In this document: positions 16,312-24,467 of the stretch, one piece after another
How positions within the stretch are numbered: position 1 is the stretch's first letter
Layout: each line of letters opens with the position of its first letter
Assembly: GCF_030269445.1 (NCBI RefSeq)
Contig: NZ_BSTJ01000004.1
Span: 496,001 to 560,000, forward strand
DNA: 64,000 nucleotides
From: Actinoallomurus iriomotensis
GTDB lineage: Bacteria; Actinomycetota; Actinomycetes; Streptosporangiales; Streptosporangiaceae
Direction: 5' to 3'
Notes under the pieces: generated by a model
Seen by the model: the letters and a program-made list of their open reading frames with translations, nothing else
Database searches by the model: none
Told to the model about the DNA's origin: nothing
Program-made: the position numbers and the translations under genes

Positions 16312-17523
16312 TTAGAGAGGGTTGCGGGCGGCCGGGCGCGCGCGGACGATGACCTGGTCCTTCGCCAGCCGGTCGATCCGGTCCTCGCTAAGGCCCAGTT
16401 CGCGGAGCACCTCGTGGCTGTGTTCGCCGTTGACCGGGGCCGGCCGGTCCACGGCCTGGGCGCTGCGCGAGAGCTTGAAGGGAAAGCCCGGCGTCGTCAC
16501 GGTGCCCTCGGTGGGATGGTCGTAGGTGACGAACGAGCCGTTGTGAAGCACCTGGGGGTCGGTCAGCAGGTCGTCGTAGCCGTAGACCGGCCCGCACCAC
16601 ACTCCCGCGGCGCCGAGTTCCTCGATCCACTCCGTGGTGGTCCGCTTGCGCAGGTTCTCCTCCACCAGCGTGGAGATCGCCTCCCGTTCGCGGAAGCCGT
16701 CGCGCTCCGCCTCGTACGCGGCCAGGCGTGGGTCCTCCATCAGCCGGGCCAGGACGGCGGGCTCGGCGAACGAGAGCGCCAGGTAGCCGTCGCCGGTCGG
16801 GAAGATGCCGTAGGGCGCGCGGATGTAGCTGTGCGCGTGGATCGCCTCGCCTCGGGTCTGCGGCACCCCGCCCACCGTACGGACGCTGATCTCCTGCATC
16901 TGCGCGGCGATGATCGCGTCGAGCATGTTGACCTGGACCAGCTGCCCCTCCCCCGTCCGCTGCCGGTGGAAGAGCGCGGCGAGGGCGCCCTCGAAGGCGG
17001 AGTAGGCCGCGAACGCGTCCACCAGGAAGTACGGGGCCGGGGTCGGGGGCTCGCCCGGCCGCCCGGCGCTGAAGAGGGCCCCGCTCATCGCCTGGAGCAG
17101 GACGTCCTGCCCGGGGCGCCGGGCGTACGGCCCGGTCTCCCCGTACCCGGAGATGGACACGTAGACCAGGTCCGGCTTGACCGCGCTGAGGGTCTCGTAG
17201 TCCACGCCGAGCCGCTGGGCGACGCCGGGCCGGTAGTTCTGCAGGAACACGTCCGCCGTGGCCACGAGGTCGCGCAGCAGCCGGCCGCCCGCCTCGGACT
17301 TCAGGTCGATCGACAGGCTGCGCTTGTTGCGGTTGAGCGACAGGAACGAGGCGTTGACCTCGTTTCCGCGGGCGCCGCCGGCGGCGGCGTGCCGCTGCCA
17401 CTCGCCACCCGGCGGCTCGACCTTGATCACGTCCGCGCCCAGATCCGCCAGCTTCATGGCGGCGAACGGCCCCGACATCGCGATGGACAGGTCGAGGACG
17501 CGAATTCCTTCGAGAACCTTCAT
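16312..17523 (-). CDS. CaiB/BaiF class III CoA-transferase
   Basis: Family III CoA-transferase of 403 residues that would move CoA between a donor acyl-CoA and a carboxylate. Key parts: N-terminal LEGIRVLDLSIAMSGPFAAMKLADLGADVIKVEPPGGE (Rossmann-type core), LSLNRNKRSLSIDLKSEAG, and catalytic Asp140 in RRPGQDVLLQAMSG, matching the essential Asp of formyl-CoA transferase. The ATG at 17523 is chosen because GAGGCGG lies six bases upstream; an ATG 15 bases earlier would overlap this ribosome site. First gene after the 9-6-9 operator and followed by the KGSA dehydrogenase. Substrates cannot be read from sequence; the link to an enoyl-CoA hydratase in the sister operon suggests a CoA-thioester pathway. 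Confidence 0.9.
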   Translation of the reverse strand: MKVLEGIRVLDLSIAMSGPFAAMKLADLGADVIKVEPPGGEWQRHAAAGGARGNEVNASFLSLNRNKRSLSIDLKSEAGGRLLRDLVATADVFLQNYRPGVAQRLGVDYETLSAVKPDLVYVSISGYGETGPYARRPGQDVLLQAMSGALFSAGRPGEPPTPAPYFLVDAFAAYSAFEGALAALFHRQRTGEGQLVQVNMLDAIIAAQMQEISVRTVGGVPQTRGEAIHAHSYIRAPYGIFPTGDGYLALSFAEPAVLARLMEDPRLAAYEAERDGFREREAISTLVEENLRKRTTTEWIEELGAAGVWCGPVYGYDDLLTDPQVLHNGSFVTYDHPTEGTVTTPGFPFKLSRSAQAVDRPAPVNGEHSHEVLRELGLSEDRIDRLAKDQVIVRARPAARNPL

Positions 17524-17572
17524 GAACCGCCTCTTCACCCAGCGACTGAAAGCACGAGCGTTCCAAGGTCAT

Positions 17573-17596
17573 GTTAGCGCTATCGTCAGCGCTAAC
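17573..17596. promoter_or_regulatory. LacI-type 9-6-9 operator, copy 1
   Basis: GTTAGCGCT (17573-17581), six bases, AGCGCTAAC (17588-17596): a perfect inverted repeat in the gap between the divergent CoA-transferase and LacI genes, 50 bases upstream of the CoA-transferase start. The same sequence and spacing recur at 21941-21964, before the other operon. The LacI protein encoded between them is the obvious ligand. Confidence 0.82.
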
Positions 17597-17709
17597 AAAA
17601 GAGCGGCCCAGGAATGGACAACGGCCACGTGACGCCGGAGCCGGGTGCGTAGAGTTGGGCCGACAGCGCTGGGCCTCCCGGCCGGCGGCGACACCGAGGA
17701 GAGCGACAG

Positions 17710-18762
17710 ATGAGCCGTCAGGACGGAGCGATGACCTCGCCCCGCCGCCGCTCCGCCACCCGCTCCGTGACGCTCCAGGACGTCGCGGAGCTCGCCGGGG
17801 TGTCCGCCCAGACGGTCTCCCGGGTGCTGCGCGTTCCGGACGAGGTCAGCCCGCACACCCGAGAGAAGGTCGAGACCGCCATCCGCGACGCCGGGTACGT
17901 GCCGAACCTGTCCGCTCGCAACCTCGCCTCGAACCGCAGCAAGATCGTGGCGACGGTGATCCCCTCGCTGTCCGCCTCGATCTTCTCCGAGACGCTGACC
18001 GGCCTGTCCTCCGTCCTGGCGCCCGAGGGGTACCAGCTGCTGCTCGGCTACACCGACTACGACGACAAGCGGGAGGAGGAGCTCATCCGCTCGCTGCTCG
18101 GCCGGCGGCCGGACGGGTTCTTCATGACCGGCACCCTCCACAGCCCGGCGGTGGTGCGGATGCTGACGGCGTCCGGCGTCCCCGTTGTCGAGACGTGGGA
18201 CTGGACCGACACCCCGCTCGACACTCTCGTGGGCTTCTCCAACGAGGAGGCCATGTACGCGATGGTGTCCTCCCTGCACGAGGCCGGATACCGGCGGCCC
18301 TGCTTCGTCGGCCGCCTGCACAAGGGCGACCACCGCTCGCGGCGCCGGCTCGACGGCTATCTGAGGGCCGTGGCGGACCACTGGCCCGGCGCCGAGCCGC
18401 GCGTGTTCGACGCCTCGGAGTATCCGCTGACCCTGGAGGCGGGCGGGCGCCTCCTGGAGGTCGTACGCCGGCTTCATCCGGAGTGCGACGTCCTGGTCTT
18501 CGCGACCGACGTCTTCGCCAACGGCGCCCTGCTGGCCGCGGCGGAGCGCGGCATCGCGGTACCCGACGAGATCGCGGTCTCCGGTTTCGGCGACTTCGAG
18601 CTGTCCCGGCTGATCCGGCCCGGCCTGACCACCGTCGCCCTGCCGAACACCACGATCGGCCAGGAGGCCGCCCGGATGCTGCTCCGCCGGATGCGCGGGG
18701 AGAAACCGGCCAGGCCCCACGTCGACCTGGGATTCGAGATCCGCCGCCGCGCCAGCGCCTGA
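17710..18762 (+). CDS. LacI-family regulator of the flanking CoA/keto-acid operons
   Basis: LacI/GalR regulator of 350 residues. Helix-turn-helix at about 20-45 (VTLQDVAELAGVSAQTVSRVL), hinge helix region LSARNLASNRSK, and a periplasmic-binding-like sensor domain from about 75 (KIVATVIPSLSASIFSETLTGL... to VAVSGFGDFELSRLIRPGLTTV). The sensor resembles the GntR/IdnR gluconate group, fitting a sugar-acid effector. Start follows GAGGAGAG. It sits between the two operons that share operator sequences, divergent from one and convergent with the other, and should repress both until the effector appears. Confidence 0.92.
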   Translation: MSRQDGAMTSPRRRSATRSVTLQDVAELAGVSAQTVSRVLRVPDEVSPHTREKVETAIRDAGYVPNLSARNLASNRSKIVATVIPSLSASIFSETLTGLSSVLAPEGYQLLLGYTDYDDKREEELIRSLLGRRPDGFFMTGTLHSPAVVRMLTASGVPVVETWDWTDTPLDTLVGFSNEEAMYAMVSSLHEAGYRRPCFVGRLHKGDHRSRRRLDGYLRAVADHWPGAEPRVFDASEYPLTLEAGGRLLEVVRRLHPECDVLVFATDVFANGALLAAAERGIAVPDEIAVSGFGDFELSRLIRPGLTTVALPNTTIGQEAARMLLRRMRGEKPARPHVDLGFEIRRRASA

Positions 18763-18791
18763 CCGGCGCGGCGGCCCCCAGGGGTCATCGG

Positions 18792-19997
18792 TCAGCGCAG
18801 CAGGCCGCGCCCGGCGAGGTTGGCCATCAGGGCGCGCACGCCGAACTCCCACGGGGCGCAGTCCTGCGCGTGCCGCACCTCGTGGACGAGGGTCCCGAGT
18901 TCCGGCGTGGAGATCCGTACGATGTCGCCCTGGTGATGCGTGAAGCCCAGGCCGGGCCGCTCCCGGTCCTCGACCGGCGCGAACATCGTGCCCAGCAGCA
19001 GGACGACGCCGTCGGGGTACTGGTGGTGGTCGCCCATGAGCTGGCTCACCAGGTCGGCCGGGTCCCGGCTGATCCGCCCGTGCGGCGACTCCCCGCTCAT
19101 CCGGAAGCCGTCGGCGCCGACGACCTCCAGCCGGACGGTCGTCGACCGGATGTCGTCCAGCCCGAAGCCACCGTCGAAGAGGCGCACGAACGGGCCGAGC
19201 ACGCACGAGGCGTTGTTGTCCTTCGCCTTGGGCAGCAGCAGCGCGGACCGGCCCTCGTAGTCGCGGAGGTTGATGTCGTCCGCGAGCGTGGCGCCGACGA
19301 TGTCCCCCCGCGAGGAGACGACCAGGCCGACCTCCGGTTCCGGGTTGTTCCACTCCGACTCGCGCAGCACGCCCGCCCGGCTGCCGTGGCCCACGGCGGA
19401 CAGCGGCAGCGCCTTCGTGAAGATCTCGGCGTCGGGCCCGATGCCGACCTCCAGGTACTGGCTCCACTCTCCGCGTGCCACCAGCCGCCGCTTGACCTCG
19501 GCGGCCTCGGGCGAGCCGGGGCGCAGCGAACGCAGGTCGCCGCCCAGCGCCTCCGCCAGTTCCGCGCGGATCGCCGCGGCGGCGCCGGGGTCGCCCTGGG
19601 CCCGTTCCTCGATCAGCCGCTCCACCATGGAGGCGGCGAAGGTGACGCCGGCCGCCTTGACGGGCTGGAGGTCGACCGGCGCCAGGAAGCGGGCGGCCCC
19701 GGGGTCGCCGGGCCGGTCGACGGTCGCCGCCAGCAGGTCGTCGACGCCGCCGACCCGGACGCCCGCCGCGGACCGCAGCGCGGCCGCGGGCTCGTCCTCC
19801 TCGCACAGGCCGGCCACGGTGGGGAACGCGGCCGAGACGTCGTACACGCCGTCCGCGCGGACGGCGGCCGGCGAGGGGCCGCCCGCCGCCGGGTTCCAGA
19901 TCCGCGCGAGGAGGGCACCGGTCGTACCGTCCTGCGGCAGGGTGTTCGCGGCGCGCAGCCCCGACAGACCGGCGCTCTGGTCGATGTGGGTTTCCAT
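18792..19997 (-). CDS. XylX-like 2-keto-3-deoxy-aldonate dehydratase (FAH family)
   Basis: Fumarylacetoacetase-fold protein of 401 residues that closely follows Caulobacter XylX, the 2-keto-3-deoxy-D-xylonate dehydratase of the Weimberg pathway. Shared signatures: LQPVKAAGVTFAASMVERLIEERA, SQYLEVGIGPDAEIFTK, WNNPEPEVGLVV, NLRDYEGRSALLLPKAKDNNASCVLGPF, ISRDP, HQYPDGVVLLLGTMFAP and GFTHHQGDIVRISTPELGTL. The metal-binding acidic residues of the FAH fold fall in the EPEVGLVV and DDINLRDYEGRSALL segments. Expected product is alpha-ketoglutaric semialdehyde, the substrate of the KGSA dehydrogenase at 14728. Last gene of the operon from 21913, five bases after the hydratase. No xylose dehydrogenase or xylonate dehydratase is nearby, so the true aldonate is open. 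Confidence 0.86.
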   Translation of the reverse strand: METHIDQSAGLSGLRAANTLPQDGTTGALLARIWNPAAGGPSPAAVRADGVYDVSAAFPTVAGLCEEDEPAAALRSAAGVRVGGVDDLLAATVDRPGDPGAARFLAPVDLQPVKAAGVTFAASMVERLIEERAQGDPGAAAAIRAELAEALGGDLRSLRPGSPEAAEVKRRLVARGEWSQYLEVGIGPDAEIFTKALPLSAVGHGSRAGVLRESEWNNPEPEVGLVVSSRGDIVGATLADDINLRDYEGRSALLLPKAKDNNASCVLGPFVRLFDGGFGLDDIRSTTVRLEVVGADGFRMSGESPHGRISRDPADLVSQLMGDHHQYPDGVVLLLGTMFAPVEDRERPGLGFTHHQGDIVRISTPELGTLVHEVRHAQDCAPWEFGVRALMANLAGRGLLR

Positions 19998-20001
19998 GAA
20001 T

Positions 20002-20781
20002 CTACTTTCGCTGGAAGACGGCGGGACGTCGCTCCCGGAAGGCCGCCCGGCCCTCGGCGGCGTCCTCGGTGGCGAAGCACACGGTCTGCAGGTCGCGTTC
20101 GTAGGTCAGCGCCTGGTCCAGGGGCATGGTCGCCGCCGCCCGCAGGTTGGCCTTGGCCGTCTCGGCGGCGATGGGGGCCCGGGAGGCGATGACCTCGGCC
20201 ACGGCGTGCGCGCGGTCCAGGAGGTCCTCGGGCCGGGTCACCTCGCTCACCAGGTGCCACCGCTCCGCCTGTGCGGCCGTGATGGGCTCCCCGGTCATCA
20301 GCATCAGGGCCGCGTTGCTCTCGCCGATGCTCGCCCGCAGCAGGGCGGACATCCCGCCTCCGCCGACCCAGCCCAGTTTGATCTCCGGCGCGCCGAACCG
20401 CGCGGACTCGGCGGCGATCCTGATGTCGCAGGTGAGGGCGGTCTCCAGGCCTCCGCCCAGGGCCCAGCCGTTCACGGCGGCGATCAGCGGCTTGCGCAGG
20501 CGGCGCAACGAGTCGCAGTAGTCGGCGCGGTTGCGGAAGTCCCAGGGGGTGGCGTACGCGTCGAGTTCGGCGATGTCCGAGCCGACGCAGAAGGCGCGGT
20601 CTCCGCTCCCGGTGAGGATGACGGCCCGGACGTCGTCGGACGCGTTGCACCAGTCCGCCAGGCGCATCAGCTCCGCCGACATCTCCGCCGTGACGGCGTT
20701 CAGCTTCGCGGGGCGATCGAGGGTGATCACGGCGACGTGGTCACTCAGCGACCAGCCGATCTCCGGCACGGTGCTCTCCAT
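20002..20781 (-). CDS. Enoyl-CoA hydratase/isomerase family protein
   Basis: Crotonase-fold enzyme of 259 residues. The oxyanion-hole segments (AFCVGSDIAEL; GWALGGGLETAL) and both catalytic Glu positions of true hydratases (Glu in GGGLETALTCD and in FGAPEIKLGWVGGGG) are present, so hydration/dehydration of an enoyl-CoA is plausible. The C-terminal AAFRERRPAVFQRK is usual. It lies between the SBP-like gene (11-base gap) and the XylX-like gene (5-base gap), clearly one transcription unit. The C-terminal half resembles carnitinyl-CoA dehydratase relatives, which fits the CaiB-type CoA-transferase in the sister operon. Confidence 0.9.
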   Translation of the reverse strand: MESTVPEIGWSLSDHVAVITLDRPAKLNAVTAEMSAELMRLADWCNASDDVRAVILTGSGDRAFCVGSDIAELDAYATPWDFRNRADYCDSLRRLRKPLIAAVNGWALGGGLETALTCDIRIAAESARFGAPEIKLGWVGGGGMSALLRASIGESNAALMLMTGEPITAAQAERWHLVSEVTRPEDLLDRAHAVAEVIASRAPIAAETAKANLRAAATMPLDQALTYERDLQTVCFATEDAAEGRAAFRERRPAVFQRK

Positions 20782-20791
20782 GGGGTTCCTT

Positions 20792-21913
20792 TCAGCGGAC
20801 GGCGGTCCGGTGGGCCCGTTCCAGCTCGTCGTACGTCGCGGCGGCGGCGCGCCCCGCCGACAGGTTCTCGCGGATCAGGGCGGACGCCGATGCCTGGAAC
20901 GCGGTGTAGCCGGGGTGACGCGGGCGTACCCACGCGGCCTCCGTGGTGGCGAGGGTGCCGGAGTAGAAGCCACCGCAGGCCTCGTCCACGTCCGGGTCCG
21001 TCCACGCCTCCCGCCGAGCGGGCTGCCCCTCGTGCCACGGCAGGAACCGCCGCTGCGCGTCGGCGGACATCAGCCACGCGATGTGCCCTTTCAGCGCCTC
21101 CGACACCTGGGCCCGGCGCGAGACGGCGAGGCCGGTGCCCCCGAGCGTGGAGCCGAGCGGCCCACCGGGCGTCAGGCGGGGAACGTCGCCGAACCGCACG
21201 GGGTGGCCTGGCGCCGCCGCGTAATTCACGTACCCGTAGACGAACGGGCAGTAGGCCAGCGAGCCACGGGCGAGCCGTTCCAGCAGCGCGATCGGGTTGA
21301 GCCGGGCCGTCGCGGGGTCGCAGTGCGCGAAGGCGTCGCGCATCATCTCCAGCGCCGCCACTCCTGTCGGCCGGGACACGAGCGGTCCCTCCCCCGCGGT
21401 CCGCGCCGCCTCCCCCAGCCCCTGGCACAGAGAGAAGAAGGTCAGCAGCGCGTGCGGACCCGCGACGGACAGGGCGGACGGCACGCGGCGAACGGTCTCC
21501 AGGACCTCTTCCCAGGTACGCGGCGGCTCGGGCAGCGTCTCCCGGTGACACGCCGACACCTGGGTGGCGGCGTCCAGCGGCGCCGCCCACAGCCGCCCGC
21601 GCGCGGTGTACGAGGCGGCGCTCGCTCCGACCGCGGCGGCCCGCCACTCATCGAGCGCGGAGACGGGGAACAGGTCGTCGAGCGGCCGCAACGCGTCGGC
21701 GGCCAGCGCGTCGCCGAGGTGCGGGTGGTCCAGCACCACCAGGTCGTAGCGCGCGCAGAGGTCGCCGATGGGATGCGACTCGAAGCCCTCGAGCGGCTGG
21801 CTGTCCCAGCCGAGCGTGTCGCCGTGCGCCTCCCGCGAGAACCGCTCGGCCGCGGTGTTCAGGGCCACCGTGCCGCGCGGATGGTCCCAGGTGAGTCCTC
21901 GGTAGTCCGTCAT
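20792..21913 (-). CDS. Signal-less sugar-SBP-like protein of a CoA-pathway operon
   Basis: Protein of 373 residues with an extracellular-solute-binding type 1 fold (family of maltose/glycerol-phosphate binding proteins) but with no signal peptide, Tat motif or lipobox: it starts MTDYRGLTWDHPRGTVALNTAAE, i.e. inside what is normally the mature domain. Segments typical of the fold are YDLVVLDHPHLGDALAADALRPLDDLFP, GRLWAAPLDAATQVSACHR, RTWEEVLETVRRV, GGTGLAVSRRAQVSEALKGHIAWLMSADAQRRFLPWHEGQPARREAW. No permease or ATPase gene accompanies it. First gene after the second 9-6-9 operator. It is probably a cytosolic ligand-binding protein or an enzyme on this fold; I know no function for it. Confidence 0.8.
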   Translation of the reverse strand: MTDYRGLTWDHPRGTVALNTAAERFSREAHGDTLGWDSQPLEGFESHPIGDLCARYDLVVLDHPHLGDALAADALRPLDDLFPVSALDEWRAAAVGASAASYTARGRLWAAPLDAATQVSACHRETLPEPPRTWEEVLETVRRVPSALSVAGPHALLTFFSLCQGLGEAARTAGEGPLVSRPTGVAALEMMRDAFAHCDPATARLNPIALLERLARGSLAYCPFVYGYVNYAAAPGHPVRFGDVPRLTPGGPLGSTLGGTGLAVSRRAQVSEALKGHIAWLMSADAQRRFLPWHEGQPARREAWTDPDVDEACGGFYSGTLATTEAAWVRPRHPGYTAFQASASALIRENLSAGRAAAATYDELERAHRTAVR

Positions 21914-21940
21914 AGCAAACCCTCGCAGTACGGCGGGGAA

Positions 21941-21964
21941 GTTAGCGCTGCCGTTAGCGCTAAC
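21941..21964. promoter_or_regulatory. LacI-type 9-6-9 operator, copy 2
   Basis: GTTAGCGCT (21941-21949), six bases, AGCGCTAAC (21956-21964), identical in half-sites and spacing to 17573-17596. The right part also forms the continuous palindrome GTTAGCGCTAAC (21953-21964). It lies 27 bases upstream of the SBP-like start and so controls the SBP-like, hydratase and XylX-like genes. Confidence 0.82.
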
Positions 21965-22029
21965 TTAACAGACGTGCTTCCGGCCGCACCAGGCTCAGTG
22001 CATGGTCACCGCGCGCGGCCGGGCGGGTC

Positions 22030-23172
22030 CTACGACGTCTCGGCCATGGGCACGTCGGGCTTCTTGGCCTCCTGGTCGCCGCGCGACGCGACGACGAAGA
22101 AGACGATCGCGGCGATGAGCAGCGCCACGCCGGGGAGGAACCCGTTGTAGATCCAGGCGCAGATCCCGCAGATGATCTCGACGAACCCGGCCAAGTAGCC
22201 GTAGCCGAACAGCGTCTCCGGCTCGGGGTCCTTGCGGGCCGTACGTCCCGCGACGGCGGCGCCGTGCTTGGCCGCCGCGCCGGCCTCCCATGTGAGGATC
22301 TCGTCCGCCGCCTGCCGGGCGGCCTCCAGGGGCAGGGCGCGGTAGGCCAGGGGGACGAGCCGCGCCTCGTCCTCCGGCCGGCCGGCGCCACGGACCAGCA
22401 GCGCCAGCTCCCTGCCCCGGATCCGGCACTCCGCGACGCCCAGCGTGCGCAGACCGCCGATGATCTGTTCCGCCAGCGGGATCTGCGTGGCGTCGACGTT
22501 GGGCGAGACGTAGCCGTACCCGACGTCGCCGGCGGCGACCATGCCCTTGCCGAGCTCGGCCTGCGACGGGTCACGTTTGATCTGGATGCGCGGCAGCGCC
22601 GCGGAGAGCGGGACGAGCCACACCCGGCCGCGCGGACGCAGGGCGCGCCGTACGGTGCCCATCGTGAACGCGACCCCGTCGATCTCCCCGTCGACGACCC
22701 CGTAGACGTCGCCGAACTCCGGGAAGAGACCGCGCACCCGGTCGAGGAGCTCGGCGTCCGCGCGACGGTGACGCCAGCCGAGGCGGCTCGCCAGCCGCTC
22801 CCGTTCGGTGTTCGCCCGCCACCTCGGGAAGACCCGCGCGACGACGCAGGTCAGGAAGTAGACCAGGGTCAGCGCGGCCACCGCGCCGCCGACGACCGGC
22901 CAGCCGTGACCGACGTTGCGGACGAGCGCCAGCACACCGGTCACCAGGCTCACGACGGCGACGATCGAGAGGAAGCCGCAGGCGCCCATCGCGTAGTTGG
23001 ACGCCCCCTGCGCGTCGCGCTCGCGGAACGCGCCGCTGACGGCGAGGAAGACGATGCCCAGCACCGCGCCGATGCCGACCGCGTACTTGCCGATCAGCCA
23101 GTAGAACGGCGCGGCGCCCAGGCACAGGACGAGGAGGGAGAGCATGCTTCGGCCGACGTTGTAGACGCGCAA
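22030..23172 (-). CDS. Integral membrane protein of unknown function
   Basis: Unrecognised protein of 380 residues. Four membrane segments in the first 140 residues (LLVLCLGAAPFYWLIGKYAV, GIGAVLGIVFLAVSGAF, ACGFLSIVAVVSLVTGVLALV, AVAALTLVYFLTCVVARVF), a soluble cytoplasmic region of about 170 residues (145-320), then a pair of segments near the end (GFVEIICGICAWIYNGF, VALLIAAIVFFVVAS). The soluble part (ELLDRVRGLFPEFGDVYGVVDGEIDG...) has no motif I recognise. A TTG start at 23172 is preferred because GGGGAG precedes it; the first ATG is 27 bases further in. Divergent from the FHA gene with about 270 bases between. Confidence 0.7.
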   Translation of the reverse strand: MRVYNVGRSMLSLLVLCLGAAPFYWLIGKYAVGIGAVLGIVFLAVSGAFRERDAQGASNYAMGACGFLSIVAVVSLVTGVLALVRNVGHGWPVVGGAVAALTLVYFLTCVVARVFPRWRANTERERLASRLGWRHRRADAELLDRVRGLFPEFGDVYGVVDGEIDGVAFTMGTVRRALRPRGRVWLVPLSAALPRIQIKRDPSQAELGKGMVAAGDVGYGYVSPNVDATQIPLAEQIIGGLRTLGVAECRIRGRELALLVRGAGRPEDEARLVPLAYRALPLEAARQAADEILTWEAGAAAKHGAAVAGRTARKDPEPETLFGYGYLAGFVEIICGICAWIYNGFLPGVALLIAAIVFFVVASRGDQEAKKPDVPMAETS

Positions 23173-23443
23173 TGAGTTCTCCCCGACGCGGCGGCTGAAC
23201 CGTTCCGCCACCGGCCGACCCGGCGACTTCGCGGGGACTCTAGTGAGCGACGTCTGAGGCCTCGCACCATTTCGTGCACGACTGTTCGCCGATTCGCGCA
23301 CGTCCGTTCGCGCCGCGCCGGACCGTGCGGGGCGTCCCGGACGCCCCCGCGATCCGGGACACCGCCGAAGGTAGCGGTCTCGTCCGGGAGGGGTCCCGGC
23401 CGCGCGTGCCATCCTGGCCGCATCCCTGCTCGCGGAGGTCGAT

Positions 23444-24268
23444 GTGGGCGATGGGCGGCCGGTTCCGGGCGGCCGGAGGCTTTCGGCGGGGCACGCCAGC
23501 CTGGCCCTCGGCGTGCCGCCGTCGACGCCGGGCATGATCTACGCCCTGGCCATCACCGGAGGCATCGTGGTCCGGCCGCGGGAGGGCCGCACCATCACCT
23601 TCGGGCGCAACCGCCCGAAGGTGCACCTGTGCATCGGCGAGGACGACCGGCGGATCAGCCGCCACCACGGCCTGCTGACCCGCCGCGACGAAACGTGGTG
23701 GGTACGGACCACGGGACGGCTGCCCGTCCGGTTCCCCGACTCGCGGCTGCTCTTCGCCGGGGACGAGGCCGTGCCGCTCGCCGAGGGCTACACGCCGTTG
23801 TTCGTCCGCGGTTCGAGCGGCCGGGAGCATCTGCTCGAGCTGTACGTGACCGGGCCGGACGAGCGGCGACCGGCGTCCCGGCACTCCGACCCGACCCAGC
23901 CGCCGCGCACCTGGCGGCTTTCGGCCGGCGAGCGGCTCGTCCTCGTCGCCCTCGCCCAGCGGTACCTGCTGTACGAGACGCACCCCCAACCGCTGACCTG
24001 GCAGCAGGTCTGTGAACACCTCGATGACCTTCAGCCCGACGCCGGCTGGACCGCCAAGAAGGTCGAGCACCGGGTCGCGGCGGTCCGCGCCCGGCTGTCG
24101 AGAGGCGGCGTGCCCGGACTCACCCGGGAGGAGGTCGGCGAGCCCGTCGGCAACGCGCTGAACCAGAACCTGATCCGCGAACTGCTGGAGAGCACCACCC
24201 TCGTCCCCCCGGATCTTGCCCTGCTCGACGACCCGATGACGGCCGACACCGACGAGGCCGCACGATAA
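23444..24268 (+). CDS. FHA-domain protein with C-terminal winged-helix-like region
   Basis: Soluble protein of 274 residues. A forkhead-associated domain spans about 45-115, with the phosphothreonine-binding residues in TFGRNRP, the RISRHHG motif and a later loop; FHA domains bind phosphothreonine peptides made by Ser/Thr kinases. The C-terminal part (about 150-245, WRLSAGERLVLVALAQRYLLYE... and GWTAKKVEHRVAAVRARLSRGG) looks like a helix-turn-helix and recurs in actinomycete FHA proteins of this type. GTG at 23444 is chosen for its ideal GGAGG five bases upstream; an ATG at 23534 is the alternative. Upstream, GCACGACTGTTCGCC (23276) and GCACGTCCGTTCGCG (23298) form a loose direct repeat of 22 bases. 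Confidence 0.82.
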   Translation: MGDGRPVPGGRRLSAGHASLALGVPPSTPGMIYALAITGGIVVRPREGRTITFGRNRPKVHLCIGEDDRRISRHHGLLTRRDETWWVRTTGRLPVRFPDSRLLFAGDEAVPLAEGYTPLFVRGSSGREHLLELYVTGPDERRPASRHSDPTQPPRTWRLSAGERLVLVALAQRYLLYETHPQPLTWQQVCEHLDDLQPDAGWTAKKVEHRVAAVRARLSRGGVPGLTREEVGEPVGNALNQNLIRELLESTTLVPPDLALLDDPMTADTDEAAR

Positions 24269-24381
24269 CGCAGGTCAAAGCCATGATCAACATCTTCGGG
24301 CCGTACCGGGTCCGACCGCCGGCCGGCCGGGCGGACCCGTTTGACGGCGGTCCGACATCTTGGTAGAAGTCCGTTCAGTAA

Positions 24382-24399
24382 CTGTTTGCCCTAAAACAG
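24382..24399. promoter_or_regulatory. Inverted repeat upstream of D-aminoacylase operon
   Basis: CTGTTT (24382-24387), six bases, AAACAG (24394-24399), AT-rich against its surroundings, about 70 bases before the D-aminoacylase start. A candidate operator for a regulator not encoded in the window. Confidence 0.4.
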
Positions 24400-24467
24400 C
24401 TTTTCGGGCAGGCAACGACGGCGAGGTCACCCCCCTGCCTGACCAGACCGGAGGTTGTTACCGCACG

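Noticed and set aside
14221-17577. Very long open frame on the + strand over the aldehyde dehydrogenase and CoA-transferase
   Set aside because: It is antisense to two clear enzyme genes, has Arg/Gly/Ala-rich composition and no recognisable domain; such frames are common in high-GC DNA.
17571-20192. 873-codon frame on the + strand across LacI and the XylX-like gene
   Set aside because: Shifted frame of lacI followed by antisense of the XylX-like gene; composition is typical of a shadow.
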